A stretch of 41,001 bases of DNA from Syntrophaceae bacterium UBA5761 (GTDB taxonomy: Bacteria; Desulfobacterota; Syntrophia; Syntrophales; UBA4778), in the NCBI GenBank assembly GCA_002418885.1, contig DIEZ01000052.1, forward strand, positions 1 to 41,001, in the 5' to 3' direction. The notes below the pieces were generated by a model that saw only the letters and a program-made list of their open reading frames with translations, ran no database searches and had not been told where the DNA came from. This document shows, piece after piece, positions 25,872-34,185 of this stretch; the first letter of the stretch is position 1; each line of letters begins with the position of its first letter. Both the position numbers and the translations under genes were made by a program.

Positions 25872-26270
25872 ATGGCAAAGCAGAACCCGGCTGACCGGAG
25901 GTACTCGCGGGAACACGAATGGGCGAAGGATAACGGAGACGGCACCATAACGATGGGAATCACAGATTACGCTCAAGAGATGCTTACCGACATAGTCTAC
26001 GTGGAGCTTCCCGCCCTCGGGAAGAAGGTGAAGCAGGGTGAGACCATAGCGGTCGTCGAATCGGTGAAGTCCGTATCCGACGTCTATTCACCGGTGAGCG
26101 GCGAGGTGATAGCTGTTAACGGGGTTCTCGAGAACAAACCGGAACTGATCAATCAGGATGCCTTCGGCGAGGGCTGGATCGCGAAGGTCAGGATGGACGA
26201 CCCAGGCGAACTGAACAACCTCCTCGACGCCACGGCGTACACGTCGTTCTTGCAAGACATAGGACATTGA
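25872..26270 (+). CDS. gcvH: Glycine cleavage system H protein
   Basis: Lipoyl carrier that shuttles the aminomethyl group between P, T and L proteins. 132 aa. The lipoylated lysine is K66 in VVESVKSVSDVYSPVSGEV, with the typical IGITDYAQ-type block (MGITDYAQEMLTDIVYVELP) before it. The start is the ATG at 25872, chosen because GGGAGGAATGGG lies just upstream; the frame is open 8 codons further up but has no ribosome site there. The N terminus MAKQNPADRRYSREHEWAKD is the usual H-protein opening. Followed by a 9-bp stem-loop. Confidence 0.96.
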   Translation: MAKQNPADRRYSREHEWAKDNGDGTITMGITDYAQEMLTDIVYVELPALGKKVKQGETIAVVESVKSVSDVYSPVSGEVIAVNGVLENKPELINQDAFGEGWIAKVRMDDPGELNNLLDATAYTSFLQDIGH

Positions 26271-26314
26271 CGGCGACAGCAAAACCCGTATTGTACCGGA
26301 TTTCCCTGTCGCCG
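26271..26314. repeat. Stem-loop after gcvH
   Basis: Perfect 9-bp arms CGGCGACAG (26271-26279) and CTGTCGCCG (26306-26314), 26-nt loop, starting right after the gcvH stop. There is no T-run on either side, so it is not a standard intrinsic terminator; it may protect the 3' end or mark a Rho-dependent end between gcvH and the convergent repeat-protein gene. Confidence 0.5.
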
Positions 26315-26366
26315 GGACGAGGCTGTCTTGTATACGATGAAGAGGGTGTCGGGTACGCCCCTTCTC

Positions 26367-26909
26367 TCAGAAACGCCAGTTGAAGATGATCATCCCTGGC
26401 CCCAACCCGTTGGGGAAGTCGGACCACGTGTTCTCGCGAATGATATTTATCGCCCCGATCTGAACGCCCCCGGATGCCTTCTCGGCATAGTTGACGGCAC
26501 CCAACTGAAGGCCCGAGAGATTGCCTGCGTAGTTCACGGCACCGGTCTGAAGACCTTTCATGGTTCCTTTAACGACGTTGGCGACGCCGGCACCCCATCC
26601 TGTGAAGTCTTCCTTCGCGTAATTGAACGCCGAAAACTGCACGCCGGTGTAACTATCCGCATAGTTGACGGCACCCACGCTAAATCCGGCGCTCGTCCTC
26701 GTAGATCCGTTGACGATTCCCAGGGCAAAGGCATCCTGGGGGTTTTCGCTCCATATGCCGAGAGTGAATCCTTTGATCCTCGTGCTCCTGTCGAAAATGG
26801 CAATATCGGGGGTTAGACTGAGTTGTATCGGCTGCCATTCTTCAGCCGTTGCCTGGCCGGCGGTAACCACCATGATTCCGAGACAGATAAGAACGAGCAA
26901 CTTTTTCAT
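26367..26909 (-). CDS. Secreted repeat protein (LA_2272/VC2662-like surface repeats)
   Basis: 180 aa. Signal peptide MKKLLVLICLGIMVVTAGQA ending TAE. From about residue 50 the protein is a run of seven units of roughly 14-16 residues: ALGIVN, SVGAVNYA, VQFSAFNYA, GAGVANVV, LQTGAVNYA, LQLGAVNYA, VQIGAINII, each followed by a short turn ending in Gly. Such GxVNxA repeats occur in the LA_2272 family of surface or outer-membrane proteins; they suggest a small beta-structure with stacked strands. The C terminus ends in MIIFNWRF, with a final Phe as in outer-membrane proteins. ATG with AAAGGAG upstream and a good promoter (26945-26973). Function unknown. Confidence 0.7.
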   Translation of the reverse strand: MKKLLVLICLGIMVVTAGQATAEEWQPIQLSLTPDIAIFDRSTRIKGFTLGIWSENPQDAFALGIVNGSTRTSAGFSVGAVNYADSYTGVQFSAFNYAKEDFTGWGAGVANVVKGTMKGLQTGAVNYAGNLSGLQLGAVNYAEKASGGVQIGAINIIRENTWSDFPNGLGPGMIIFNWRF

Positions 26910-26944
26910 CGCCTATCTCCTTTCACTGAGATTTATGATGGTTA

Positions 26945-26973
26945 AGTGTAGCGAGGGGAGACTTGCATGTCAA
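26945..26973 (-). promoter_or_regulatory. Sigma-70-type promoter for the repeat protein
   Basis: Minus strand TTGACA (26973-26968), 17-bp spacer, TACACT (26950-26945). The predicted start near 26938 gives a leader of about 30 nt before the ATG at 26909, which has AAAGGAG. No clear terminator was found between this promoter and the end of the barrel gene at 27042. Confidence 0.65.
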
Positions 26974-27041
26974 TGTAAATCGTAATGGGCTCGGTGGCTC
27001 ATTTTTATTCAATGATCATCGCCGGATGAGCGCAAGTAGAC

Positions 27042-27845
27042 TCAGAACCTGAAGGTCACACCTACAAGAAAGGCGTAGTCCGTTTCCGCCTTGTTGAGCC
27101 CTCCTTTGATGCCGGCGTCGATGTCGAAATTCTCAGTGACGGAGTAGACGACCCCTCCCAGGATGAAAACGGGGTGGGTATCCGTTTCCTTGTCCGGGTT
27201 CCTCTCCACCCCGATGTCGGCTACGAGTTCGATTTTTTCATAGATTTTCCATCCCCCCGCCAGGGAGGCATGCCAGATGTCCTTTCTCTCGCCAAGGTCG
27301 TTCTCGTTCCGTTTGTACCCGAGGTTTGCGTGCAGTTCCCAGGGTTCCTTCTCCTTGGAGGCGATCAGGAAAAAAGTGTAGCCGGTCCTTCCCGTCCCCA
27401 GGTCTTTGTCCTTCTCGCCCGTCGGGACGGTCAGCCCCGGTTTGACCGCGAAGCTCAAACCGTCTTTCTTGAAGAACTGCCATTTCACTTCGACGGATAG
27501 ATCGGCGAAGCCGTTCACGTCGGCAACCGTCGCGCTGTCCACCTCCGTCTTCTTCCACTGGTAGGGTGCGCTCAACACCAGGTCGGTGTTCTCGAACAAT
27601 CCGTAGGACATGGTGGCGCGGACTTCACTTTCCCTGGATTCTGTGGTCGCCTCCTTCCCCGAAGAGTCGTCTTTCTCTTTATCGAAACCCACCTCGCCGG
27701 TGATCTCCAGTTGCGTCCGACCCTTTCCCTGGGTCCCCGTGTCGTCGGTGATGAGGGGATGTTTTGCGAAGGCCGGCGTTACAGGGATGTACGACACGGC
27801 GAGCATCAACATAATTACGGAAAGAAACCGGAAATTTCTTCGCAC
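27042..27845 (-). CDS. Outer-membrane beta-barrel protein, last gene of the nickel operon
   Basis: 267 aa. Signal peptide about 1-27 (RFLSVIMLMLAVSYIPVTPA, cut after AFA). The mature part consists of alternating hydrophobic/polar strands with short charged turns (SEVRATMSYGLFENTDLVLS, LSFAVKPGLTVPTGEKDKD, WELHANLGYKRNEND, FDIDAGIKGGLNKAETDYAF) and ends VGVTFRF, the C-terminal aromatic typical of outer-membrane barrels. It resembles the transporter/MetA-pathway barrel family. It starts 14 bp after nikO, so it is very probably co-transcribed with the nickel importer. A role as the outer-membrane route for nickel is inferred from position only. Confidence 0.65.
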   Translation of the reverse strand: MRRNFRFLSVIMLMLAVSYIPVTPAFAKHPLITDDTGTQGKGRTQLEITGEVGFDKEKDDSSGKEATTESRESEVRATMSYGLFENTDLVLSAPYQWKKTEVDSATVADVNGFADLSVEVKWQFFKKDGLSFAVKPGLTVPTGEKDKDLGTGRTGYTFFLIASKEKEPWELHANLGYKRNENDLGERKDIWHASLAGGWKIYEKIELVADIGVERNPDKETDTHPVFILGGVVYSVTENFDIDAGIKGGLNKAETDYAFLVGVTFRF

Positions 27846-27859
27846 CGAAGCGTCTCCTT

Positions 27860-28606
27860 TCAGGTCGTCGAGCGCCGGGAGATATGTAGCAACGCCCCGG
27901 TGTCGTAGTCTTCCAGCAGAGGGTAATTTTGCAGGATGTCCGCTGTCTTCCCGTCGGCCTCGACCCGCCCTTCTTCCATCACGCAGATTCGCGAACAGGT
28001 CTCCGCAAGCAAAGGCAGGTCATGGGTGGCGATGATCATGGTCAGCGGCAGCCGCCTGAGGAGGTCGATCAGGCCTCTCCGGTGCTTCGGGTCGAGATTG
28101 CTGCTCGGTTCGTCCAGAACCAGGATGTCCGGTTTCATGGAGAGGACGGTCGCGATGGCCGCCCTTTTCTTCTCGCCCACGCTCAGGTGGTGGGGCGACC
28201 TCCCCGCGAACCCCGGGAGGTCCACTTCCTTCAATGCCTCTTCGACGGCACGGCGCACATCGCCTTCTTTCATCCCCATGTTTATCGGGCCAAAGGCGAC
28301 GTCGTCGAAGACGGTGGGCATGAAGAGCTGATTTTCCGGGTCCTGGAAGACGAGGCCGACCCTGCTTCTGATAAAGGGGATGTTCTTGTCCGTCATGTCT
28401 CTCCCGAGGACCTTTACCGCATCGCTCGCCCCGTTCCTCAGGATCCCGTTCAGGTGGAGGAGGAGGGTGGATTTGCCCGCCCCGTTGGCGCCGATGATGC
28501 CCAGCGTTTCACCTCGGAAGACGTCCAGGTCGAGGCCGGAGAGGGCTTTCGTCCCGTCCGGATAGGCGTAGTAGAGCTTCTTTATCTCGACGACCTTTTC
28601 AGCCAT
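27860..28606 (-). CDS. nikO: Nickel (cobalt) ECF transporter ATPase
   Basis: ATP-binding subunit of a CbiMNQO/NikMNQO energy-coupling-factor importer, cytoplasmic side. 248 aa from the ATG at 28606, which overlaps the nikQ stop by 8 bp (ATGGCTGA). Walker A GANGAGKST, Q-loop GLVFQDPENQLF, signature LSVGEKKRAAIA, Walker B DILVLDEPSSNLD and switch His in IATHDL are all present. Nickel rather than cobalt is inferred from nikR and the hydrogenase genes upstream in the same strand series. Confidence 0.92.
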   Translation of the reverse strand: MAEKVVEIKKLYYAYPDGTKALSGLDLDVFRGETLGIIGANGAGKSTLLLHLNGILRNGASDAVKVLGRDMTDKNIPFIRSRVGLVFQDPENQLFMPTVFDDVAFGPINMGMKEGDVRRAVEEALKEVDLPGFAGRSPHHLSVGEKKRAAIATVLSMKPDILVLDEPSSNLDPKHRRGLIDLLRRLPLTMIIATHDLPLLAETCSRICVMEEGRVEADGKTADILQNYPLLEDYDTGALLHISRRSTT

Positions 28607-29378
28607 ACAGCGCACCCAGGACCTTCACGCACGATAGGGATACGGCCAGGGTCAGGAAGAAGGCGGCGTCGGCAACAGTTACCCGGAAGGGGTGAAAGGT
28701 GCGGACGTTCCCGTCGAAACCCCGCGAGCACATGGCGAGATAGACCGCCTCGGCCCTTTCGTACGACCGGACGAAAAGGACGCCCACCATCCCGGCGAGG
28801 GCCCGCCAGTGAAACAGCCTTGACCCGCCGACGGAGCGCGCATCTTTCGCCTGCCTCATCATCATGAATTCATCCTGGATGACGAATATGTACCGGTACA
28901 TGAAGGAGAGGACCATCACCAGGACCTTCGGGCAGCCCAACTTCTCGATGGCCTTCAAGAGCGTGGGGAAGTCCGTTGTCGCGGTCAGGAGGATCACGGA
29001 GAGCAGGGACAAGAAGGCCTTGACGCAGACGCCCCAGAAAAGGATCAGCCCCTCCCGGGTCACGGAAAAAGTCACCGACCCGAATGTCCGGGAGAGGACC
29101 ACCGTTTCTCCCCTAAAAAACGGTATGAAGAGGACGATCATCAGGATGAAGGGCGCGGCGACCAGCATCCTCTTTAGGATGACGGCGGCCGGGATCCCGG
29201 AGAGGCGGGTCAGGACGAGGATGATCGCCCCGTAAACCGCGAAGGCCGGTAACGCCGCCGGGGCGGTAGAAACGATGCACACCATCAGGGCCGCGAGGCC
29301 GACGATCTTGACCCGGGGGTCGAGCCGGCTCATGAAGCTGTCGATGCGGCTGTACCGGTCTATGAAGTCGTGTTCCAT
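28599..29378 (-). CDS. nikQ: Nickel (cobalt) ECF transporter transmembrane subunit
   Basis: CbiQ/EcfT-type scaffold membrane protein, 259 aa, with about six hydrophobic segments. The N terminus MEHDFIDRYSRIDSFMSRLD and the cytoplasmic coupling-helix sequence RSYERAEAVYLAMCSRGFDG (the AxxxRG motif that contacts the ATPase) are typical. It lies 1 bp after nikN and overlaps nikO by 8 bp. Confidence 0.92.
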   Translation of the reverse strand: MEHDFIDRYSRIDSFMSRLDPRVKIVGLAALMVCIVSTAPAALPAFAVYGAIILVLTRLSGIPAAVILKRMLVAAPFILMIVLFIPFFRGETVVLSRTFGSVTFSVTREGLILFWGVCVKAFLSLLSVILLTATTDFPTLLKAIEKLGCPKVLVMVLSFMYRYIFVIQDEFMMMRQAKDARSVGGSRLFHWRALAGMVGVLFVRSYERAEAVYLAMCSRGFDGNVRTFHPFRVTVADAAFFLTLAVSLSCVKVLGALYG

Positions 29379-29379
29379 T

Positions 29380-29670
29380 TCAGTCCTTCCGTCTTTTTAT
29401 GATGGCCGCCACGGCGCAGGCGACGCCGAACATGGCCAAGGTCCCGAGGAGTCCGGCTGCCGCCGTCGCCGCCTTCTCGTCTTTTATCCCTGGGAATACG
29501 TAGTCCGGCGCCGGCGCCGGGAACACGGGAGTTACCTCTCCCCTGTGCGCAAAACCGTGATCCTGGGCGACCCGCTCGAGACCGTCCGGGTACGGGGAAG
29601 CGATAAAAGAAGCCGCGAGGGCCACAAGAAAGGCGATGAGTAATCCGGCGTAAAGGTCTTTCCTCTTCAT
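29380..29670 (-). CDS. nikN: Nickel transporter small subunit, PDGLE domain
   Basis: 96 aa with two transmembrane helices (about 8-25 and 70-90) and an external loop. The segment SPYPDGLERVAQDHGF gives the PDGLE signature found in NikN/CbiN-like small subunits of nickel and cobalt ECF importers, which are needed for transport activity together with the M subunit. Located 3 bp after nikM and 1 bp before nikQ. Confidence 0.9.
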   Translation of the reverse strand: MKRKDLYAGLLIAFLVALAASFIASPYPDGLERVAQDHGFAHRGEVTPVFPAPAPDYVFPGIKDEKAATAAAGLLGTLAMFGVACAVAAIIKRRKD

Positions 29671-29673
29671 CTC

Positions 29674-30318
29674 CTATACCTCGACCGATGACTTCGGTTT
29701 GTAAAGGAGGTCGGGCCTCGTCTTGAGGACCGTCGCGACGATGGCCCCTGTTATCACGGCCTCTCCTACGCCGATGAGGGCGTGGACCCCCACCATGGCG
29801 GGAAGCACGACCCCGACAGGCGCCGTTTTAGAGGCGGCGAGTTCGAGGGCGCAGAGCACCGATGCGAGGACGACGGAAAACCAGGAGGCGACCGCCGTCC
29901 CGACGACCACCGCTCTTTTGTCCGATGTCCGAGCGATCATCCGGTAGACGCCGTAGCCGCCGACCGTCCCAGCGACCGCCATGTTGAAGATGTTGGCCCC
30001 GAGGGCCGTCAGACCGCCGTCCTGGAAGACCAGACACTGGAATGTCAGGACACAGGCGAGCGCGGTAGCGCCGGCATAAGGTCCGAGAAGCACCGCCGCC
30101 AGCACCCCGCCGAGGAGATGGCCCGAAGTCCCTCCCATGACGGGAAAATTCACCATCTGGGCGGCAAAGATGAAGGCCGAAAGGACGCCCATCAAGGGTA
30201 TGGTTCGGTCCTTGAGGACCCTGGAGGTCCGCTTTACGCTGTAGCCGACGGCGCCCGCAGAAACCACCCAGGCCGCCGCCCATGTCTCTGTCGATAAGAA
30301 ACCGTCGGGGATATGCAT
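29674..30318 (-). CDS. nikM: Nickel (cobalt) ECF transporter substrate-binding subunit
   Basis: CbiM/NikM membrane protein, 214 aa, that binds the metal. The N terminus MHIPDGFLS is the hallmark: in solved NikM structures Met1 and His2, with a nearby His, coordinate Ni(II), so the ATG at 30318 must be the true start. About seven hydrophobic segments follow, with NFPVMGGTSGHLLGG as the second conserved metal-loop region. First gene of nikMNQO; a 52-bp gap separates it from nikR. No confident NikR operator was found in that gap. Confidence 0.93.
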   Translation of the reverse strand: MHIPDGFLSTETWAAAWVVSAGAVGYSVKRTSRVLKDRTIPLMGVLSAFIFAAQMVNFPVMGGTSGHLLGGVLAAVLLGPYAGATALACVLTFQCLVFQDGGLTALGANIFNMAVAGTVGGYGVYRMIARTSDKRAVVVGTAVASWFSVVLASVLCALELAASKTAPVGVVLPAMVGVHALIGVGEAVITGAIVATVLKTRPDLLYKPKSSVEV

Positions 30319-30370
30319 ACCATGATACCTTTTTTTAAAAAGTGCTACTTAACAGGCAAAAAAATTTGGT

Positions 30371-30787
30371 TCAACCCGTTTCTTTGCCCACCCCGGTCAT
30401 ACTCAACGTTGCGTTACGGACGCCCCTGAGGGCCTTCAACGTATCGGCCAACCTCCTGACCTCTATTGATTTTCCTTTCACCGCCACGATCTCGAGGCAG
30501 TTATGGTGGTCCAGGTGGACGTGCTGGGTGGAAACGATGATCTGGTGATTGTCGTGTTGGATGTCGATGACCCGGTTGAGGAGGTCGCGCTTGTGGTGGT
30601 CGTAAATGAAGGTGATGGCCCCCGCGACCTCTCCGCCCTCTTCCCATTCCTTCTTCACCAGTTCTCCGCGTATCAGGTCCCGGATGGCCTCAGAACGGTT
30701 CGTGTAACCCCTGTTCCTGATCAGCCGGTCGAACTTTTCCAGGAGTGTTTTCTCCAGCGACACGCCGAAACGGATCAACTCCGCCAT
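30371..30787 (-). CDS. nikR: Nickel-responsive transcriptional regulator NikR
   Basis: Ribbon-helix-helix repressor with a C-terminal ACT-like nickel-sensing domain, normally a tetramer. 138 aa. DNA-binding part 1-45 (IRFGVSLEKTLLEKFDRLI, NRSEAIRDLIR). Nickel ligands by family spacing are H78, H89, H91 and C97 (STQHVHLDHHNC), exactly the 11/2/6 spacing of E. coli NikR H76, H87, H89, C95. It lies between hypE (72 bp upstream) and nikM (52 bp downstream). It probably controls the nik genes and perhaps the hydrogenase; a target site was not identified. Confidence 0.95.
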   Translation of the reverse strand: MAELIRFGVSLEKTLLEKFDRLIRNRGYTNRSEAIRDLIRGELVKKEWEEGGEVAGAITFIYDHHKRDLLNRVIDIQHDNHQIIVSTQHVHLDHHNCLEIVAVKGKSIEVRRLADTLKALRGVRNATLSMTGVGKETG

Positions 30788-30859
30788 ATTCCGACCTTCG
30801 ATGCTACGTTTCGCGGCAATGTGCCATAGAAATCTTTCCGAGTCAATCTTTTTTTCGGC

Positions 30860-31870
30860 CTAACATATCCGCGGCACCAATTCCCCTACCGGCAGGTCGA
30901 CGACGCGTGAACCGCCGACCGCCGTCTGGAGGATGAGCCGGCCGCCTCCAACCTCGGCGACTGTCCCTATCAGGGCGGCGTTTTTACCGAAGGGGTGTCC
31001 TTTCATGGCGAGGAGGATCATCTCCGCGTCGTCGGCGGGGCAGAAGAGGGCCAGTTTCCCCTCGCAGGCGAGAAACAGCGGGTCCAGCCCAAGGACTTCG
31101 CAAACACCCCGGACATCTTCGCGGACGGGTATATCCCGCTCGCGGATCACGACCGTCGTACCCGACTGGCTTGCCATCTCGGCGAGAATGGCCCCGAGCC
31201 CTCCCCGGGTCGCGTCGCGCATGCAATGGACGCGGGGCGTCGTCTTCAGGATGACCTCGACGAGGCCGTTCAGCGGCGCCGAGTCCGAGGGGATCTCGGA
31301 CTTGAAGCCCAGTTCCTCCCGTTTGCAGAGGATGGCGGCCCCGTGGTCGCCGACGGTACCGCTCACGATGACTGCATCGCCCGCTCTTATGTTCCTGACG
31401 GAGAGCGAGCCTTCATACTCGACCAGGCCTATCCCCGCCGTGTTGATGAAGAGGCCGTCGGCGGCACCCCGGGGTACGACCTTGGTGTCTCCGGCTACGA
31501 TGGAAGTGCCGGCCCGCGCCGCGGCCTCGGCCATCGACCGGACGACTTTCTTGAGGTCCTCCATCGGGAACCCTTCTTCTACGATGTAGCCCGCGCTGAG
31601 GCAGAGGGGTTTTCCCCCGCAGACGGCCAGGTCGTTGACCGTGCCGTGGACGGCGAGGGAGCCGATGTCTCCTCCGGGGAAAAAGAGGGGGTCGACGACA
31701 TAAGAATCGGTCGAAAAGCATACCTTCTTGTCACCCACAGTGATGACGGCGCTGTCCTCGAGCCGTTCCAGGAAGGCATTCCTGAAATGGGGCAGGAATA
31801 CCTCCGTGACGAGCTCATTCGACAGCAACCCCCCGCCGCCGTGCTCCAGAAGGATTTCAGTGTATTTCAT
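30860..31870 (-). CDS. hypE: Hydrogenase maturation factor HypE
   Basis: ATP-dependent dehydratase that turns the carbamoyl group on its C-terminal Cys into a cyano ligand for the [NiFe] centre. 336 aa from the ATG at 31870, chosen because AAAAAGGAGG stands just before it; the frame continues upstream only as overlap with hypF. N terminus EILLEHGGGGLLSNELV, AIRS-type ATP-binding blocks (VAGDTKVVPRGAADGLF, MRDATRGGLGAILAEMA), and the essential C-terminal PRIC ending with the thiocarboxamide-bearing Cys. Follows hypF by 31 bp. Confidence 0.96.
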   Translation of the reverse strand: MKYTEILLEHGGGGLLSNELVTEVFLPHFRNAFLERLEDSAVITVGDKKVCFSTDSYVVDPLFFPGGDIGSLAVHGTVNDLAVCGGKPLCLSAGYIVEEGFPMEDLKKVVRSMAEAAARAGTSIVAGDTKVVPRGAADGLFINTAGIGLVEYEGSLSVRNIRAGDAVIVSGTVGDHGAAILCKREELGFKSEIPSDSAPLNGLVEVILKTTPRVHCMRDATRGGLGAILAEMASQSGTTVVIRERDIPVREDVRGVCEVLGLDPLFLACEGKLALFCPADDAEMILLAMKGHPFGKNAALIGTVAEVGGGRLILQTAVGGSRVVDLPVGELVPRIC

Positions 31871-31901
31871 CGCCGCCTCCTTTTTGAGATAATCCTTGCC
31901 T

Positions 31902-34184
31902 TCATAGGCCCTTCTTGACCCGTGCCCCCGCGACCACGGCCTGGCCGAGGGAGACCCCGCCGTCGTTCGTCGGCACCTGCTCGTGGGAGAAAACCTCAAA
32001 GCCCGACCCGCCGAGTTCCTCCAAACAACCCTCGAGCAGGATCCTATTCTGGAAACACCCGCCGCTCAGGGCAACCCGGTTCAAGCCCGTCCGTCGTCTG
32101 ATTTCGACCGCCGTCGCCGTCAGGGCTTCGACGACCGTCGTGTGGAAGGAACGGGAGACCTCCTCCACGGAAACGCCCCTCTCCAGCGCTACGACCAGGG
32201 CTCGGACCGCCGGGAAAAGGTCGAGGACCAGGCCGTTCTCTCCTTCCAGGATGTCGAAGGGGTAGGGGAGGCCGTTCTTTTCCCCTGCGACCGCCTCCAG
32301 TCCCATCGCCGCCTGACCTTCGAAACTCACCCTCCGGTGCAGCCCGAGAATGGTTGCCGTGCCGTCGAACACCCGGCCGAGGCTCGACGTCGGAGGGCTG
32401 TTGAAGCCGGCGCTCAGTATCCTCTCCATCCATCGGCCGGATTCCTTTTCCGGCAGCAGCTCCAGCCTCTCCGCGACCTCCCGCCAGCGGTCCGGGAAGA
32501 CCTCCCGCAGGAGGCTCACACCGGTGCGCCAGGGCTCGCGGACGGCCTTCTCACCCCCGGGGAGGAGAAACGTCTTCAGATGGCCGACCCTTGCGAAGGC
32601 GTCCTCCGTCGCCACGAGAAACTCCCCTCCCCAGGCCGTGCCGTCGCTGCCGTATCCCGTGCCGTCCATGGCGAGGCCGATGACGTCGCCTGAAAGTCCG
32701 TTTTCCGCCATGCAGCTTACGATGTGGGCATGGTGGTGCTGCACCGGGACGACCCTGACGTCTTTCAGGCCCCGCGCCTCCAGCGTGGTGAAGTAGGCGG
32801 GGTGCATGTCGCAGGCGACGATCCCGGGCCGGCAGTCGGCGATTTTCTGCATGAGGACGATGCTCCGGCGGTGAAAATCCCGGGCCTGCGGGGTCTCCAT
32901 GTCCCCGATGTGGGGGCTTAGGTACGCCAGTCGGCCCTTGAGGATGCAGACGGTCGTCTTCATCTGCGGCCCGAGCGCGAGGACATCGGGATAACTCTGC
33001 CGGAGGACGAGCGGTTTCGGGGCGAAACCCCGGGAACGACGGGAGAACCTCTTCCTGCCCGCCACGACCGTCGCGACCGAATCGTCGCAGCGCACCAGGA
33101 TATCCCTGTTGTGGACCAGGAAGAAATCGGCGATACCGCGCAACCGCTCGACGGCTTCACGGTTGCCGATGCAGATCGGCTCGTCCGCCTGGTTTGCGCT
33201 CGTCATGACGAGGACTCGCAGGGGCTCCTGGAGGAGCAGGTGATGAAGCGGCGTGTAGGGAAGCATTATTCCCTGGTTCGGCACACCCGGCGCAACCGCC
33301 TCTGAAAGGCCGGCCCCGGCTTTCTTCTTCGCCAGGACGATCGGCCTTTCGTGAGAAAGGATCAAATCCACCTCTTCTTCCCCGAGCTCCGCGACCCGGG
33401 CCGCCGTCTCCAGGTCCCGCACCATCAGTGCCAGGGGTTTTTCTTCCCGGAACTTCCGGGCTCGAAGCCTCCGGACCGCCTCGTCGTTCGTGGCGTCGAC
33501 GGCCAGATGGAACCCTCCGAGGCCCTTCAGGGCAAGCACCCATCCGCATCTGAGCGCTTCAACGGCCCGCCCGAGGGGGTCGGCGGCGTTGAGCCTGTTT
33601 CCTCCGCCGTCGAGCAGCTCGAGGCGAGGCCCGCAGTCAGGGCAGGCGTTGGGCTCGGCGTGGAAACGACGGTCCGCCGGGTTTTCGTATTCGCTGCGGC
33701 AGCGGGGACAGAGGGGGAAGCAGGCCATCGAGGTGTTCGCCCGGTCGTAGGGGACGTCCTGGATTATCGTGAGGCGGGGCCCGCAATTCGTACAGTTGAT
33801 GAAGGGATACCGGAACCGCCGGTCGCCGGGGTCGAAAAGCTCCCGCAGACAATCGGGGCAGGTCGCGATGTCGGGCGGGATACGGACGCTCTTTGCCCCT
33901 TCCTTATCGCTCAGGAGGATCCGAAAATCCCTTTCACCCCCGGCGGGGATCTCTTCGGCGGTGATTTCGGCAACCTCGGCACGGGGAGGCCTTTTCTTCT
34001 CTACGTCGGCAAGGAAGCGCTCCAGCGAATCGGGCGGACCTTCGACCTCGACGACGACGCCGTCGTGCCTGTTCCTGACCCAGCCGACAAGCCCGTGTTC
34101 CACGGCGAGCCGGTAGATGAAGGGCCGGAATCCTACGCCCTGGACGATACCGGAAAATCGCAGGCGGATTCTTCTGTCGGCCAC
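31902..34184 (-). CDS. hypF: Carbamoyltransferase HypF
   Basis: Makes carbamoyl-AMP from carbamoyl phosphate and ATP and passes the group to HypE. 760 aa, full length. Domains in order: acylphosphatase (1-90, SGIVQGVGFRPFIYRLA); two zinc fingers with C109/C112, C131/C134 and C159/C162, C181/C184; YrdC-like (about 200-390, LALKGLGGFHLAVDA); Kae1-like (about 400-760, PVQHHHAHIVSCMAENGL and LSGGCFQNRILLEGC). Lies 1 bp after hypB and upstream of hypE, so supply of the cyanide precursor is coupled. Confidence 0.97.
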   Translation of the reverse strand: MADRRIRLRFSGIVQGVGFRPFIYRLAVEHGLVGWVRNRHDGVVVEVEGPPDSLERFLADVEKKRPPRAEVAEITAEEIPAGGERDFRILLSDKEGAKSVRIPPDIATCPDCLRELFDPGDRRFRYPFINCTNCGPRLTIIQDVPYDRANTSMACFPLCPRCRSEYENPADRRFHAEPNACPDCGPRLELLDGGGNRLNAADPLGRAVEALRCGWVLALKGLGGFHLAVDATNDEAVRRLRARKFREEKPLALMVRDLETAARVAELGEEEVDLILSHERPIVLAKKKAGAGLSEAVAPGVPNQGIMLPYTPLHHLLLQEPLRVLVMTSANQADEPICIGNREAVERLRGIADFFLVHNRDILVRCDDSVATVVAGRKRFSRRSRGFAPKPLVLRQSYPDVLALGPQMKTTVCILKGRLAYLSPHIGDMETPQARDFHRRSIVLMQKIADCRPGIVACDMHPAYFTTLEARGLKDVRVVPVQHHHAHIVSCMAENGLSGDVIGLAMDGTGYGSDGTAWGGEFLVATEDAFARVGHLKTFLLPGGEKAVREPWRTGVSLLREVFPDRWREVAERLELLPEKESGRWMERILSAGFNSPPTSSLGRVFDGTATILGLHRRVSFEGQAAMGLEAVAGEKNGLPYPFDILEGENGLVLDLFPAVRALVVALERGVSVEEVSRSFHTTVVEALTATAVEIRRRTGLNRVALSGGCFQNRILLEGCLEELGGSGFEVFSHEQVPTNDGGVSLGQAVVAGARVKKGL

Positions 34185-34185
34185 G

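Noticed and set aside
30319..30370. Possible NikR site before nikM (GGTATCATGGTATGC)
   Set aside because: Only partly like GTATGA-N16-TCATAC, and spacing and symmetry are wrong; it overlaps the start codon. Not enough to call.
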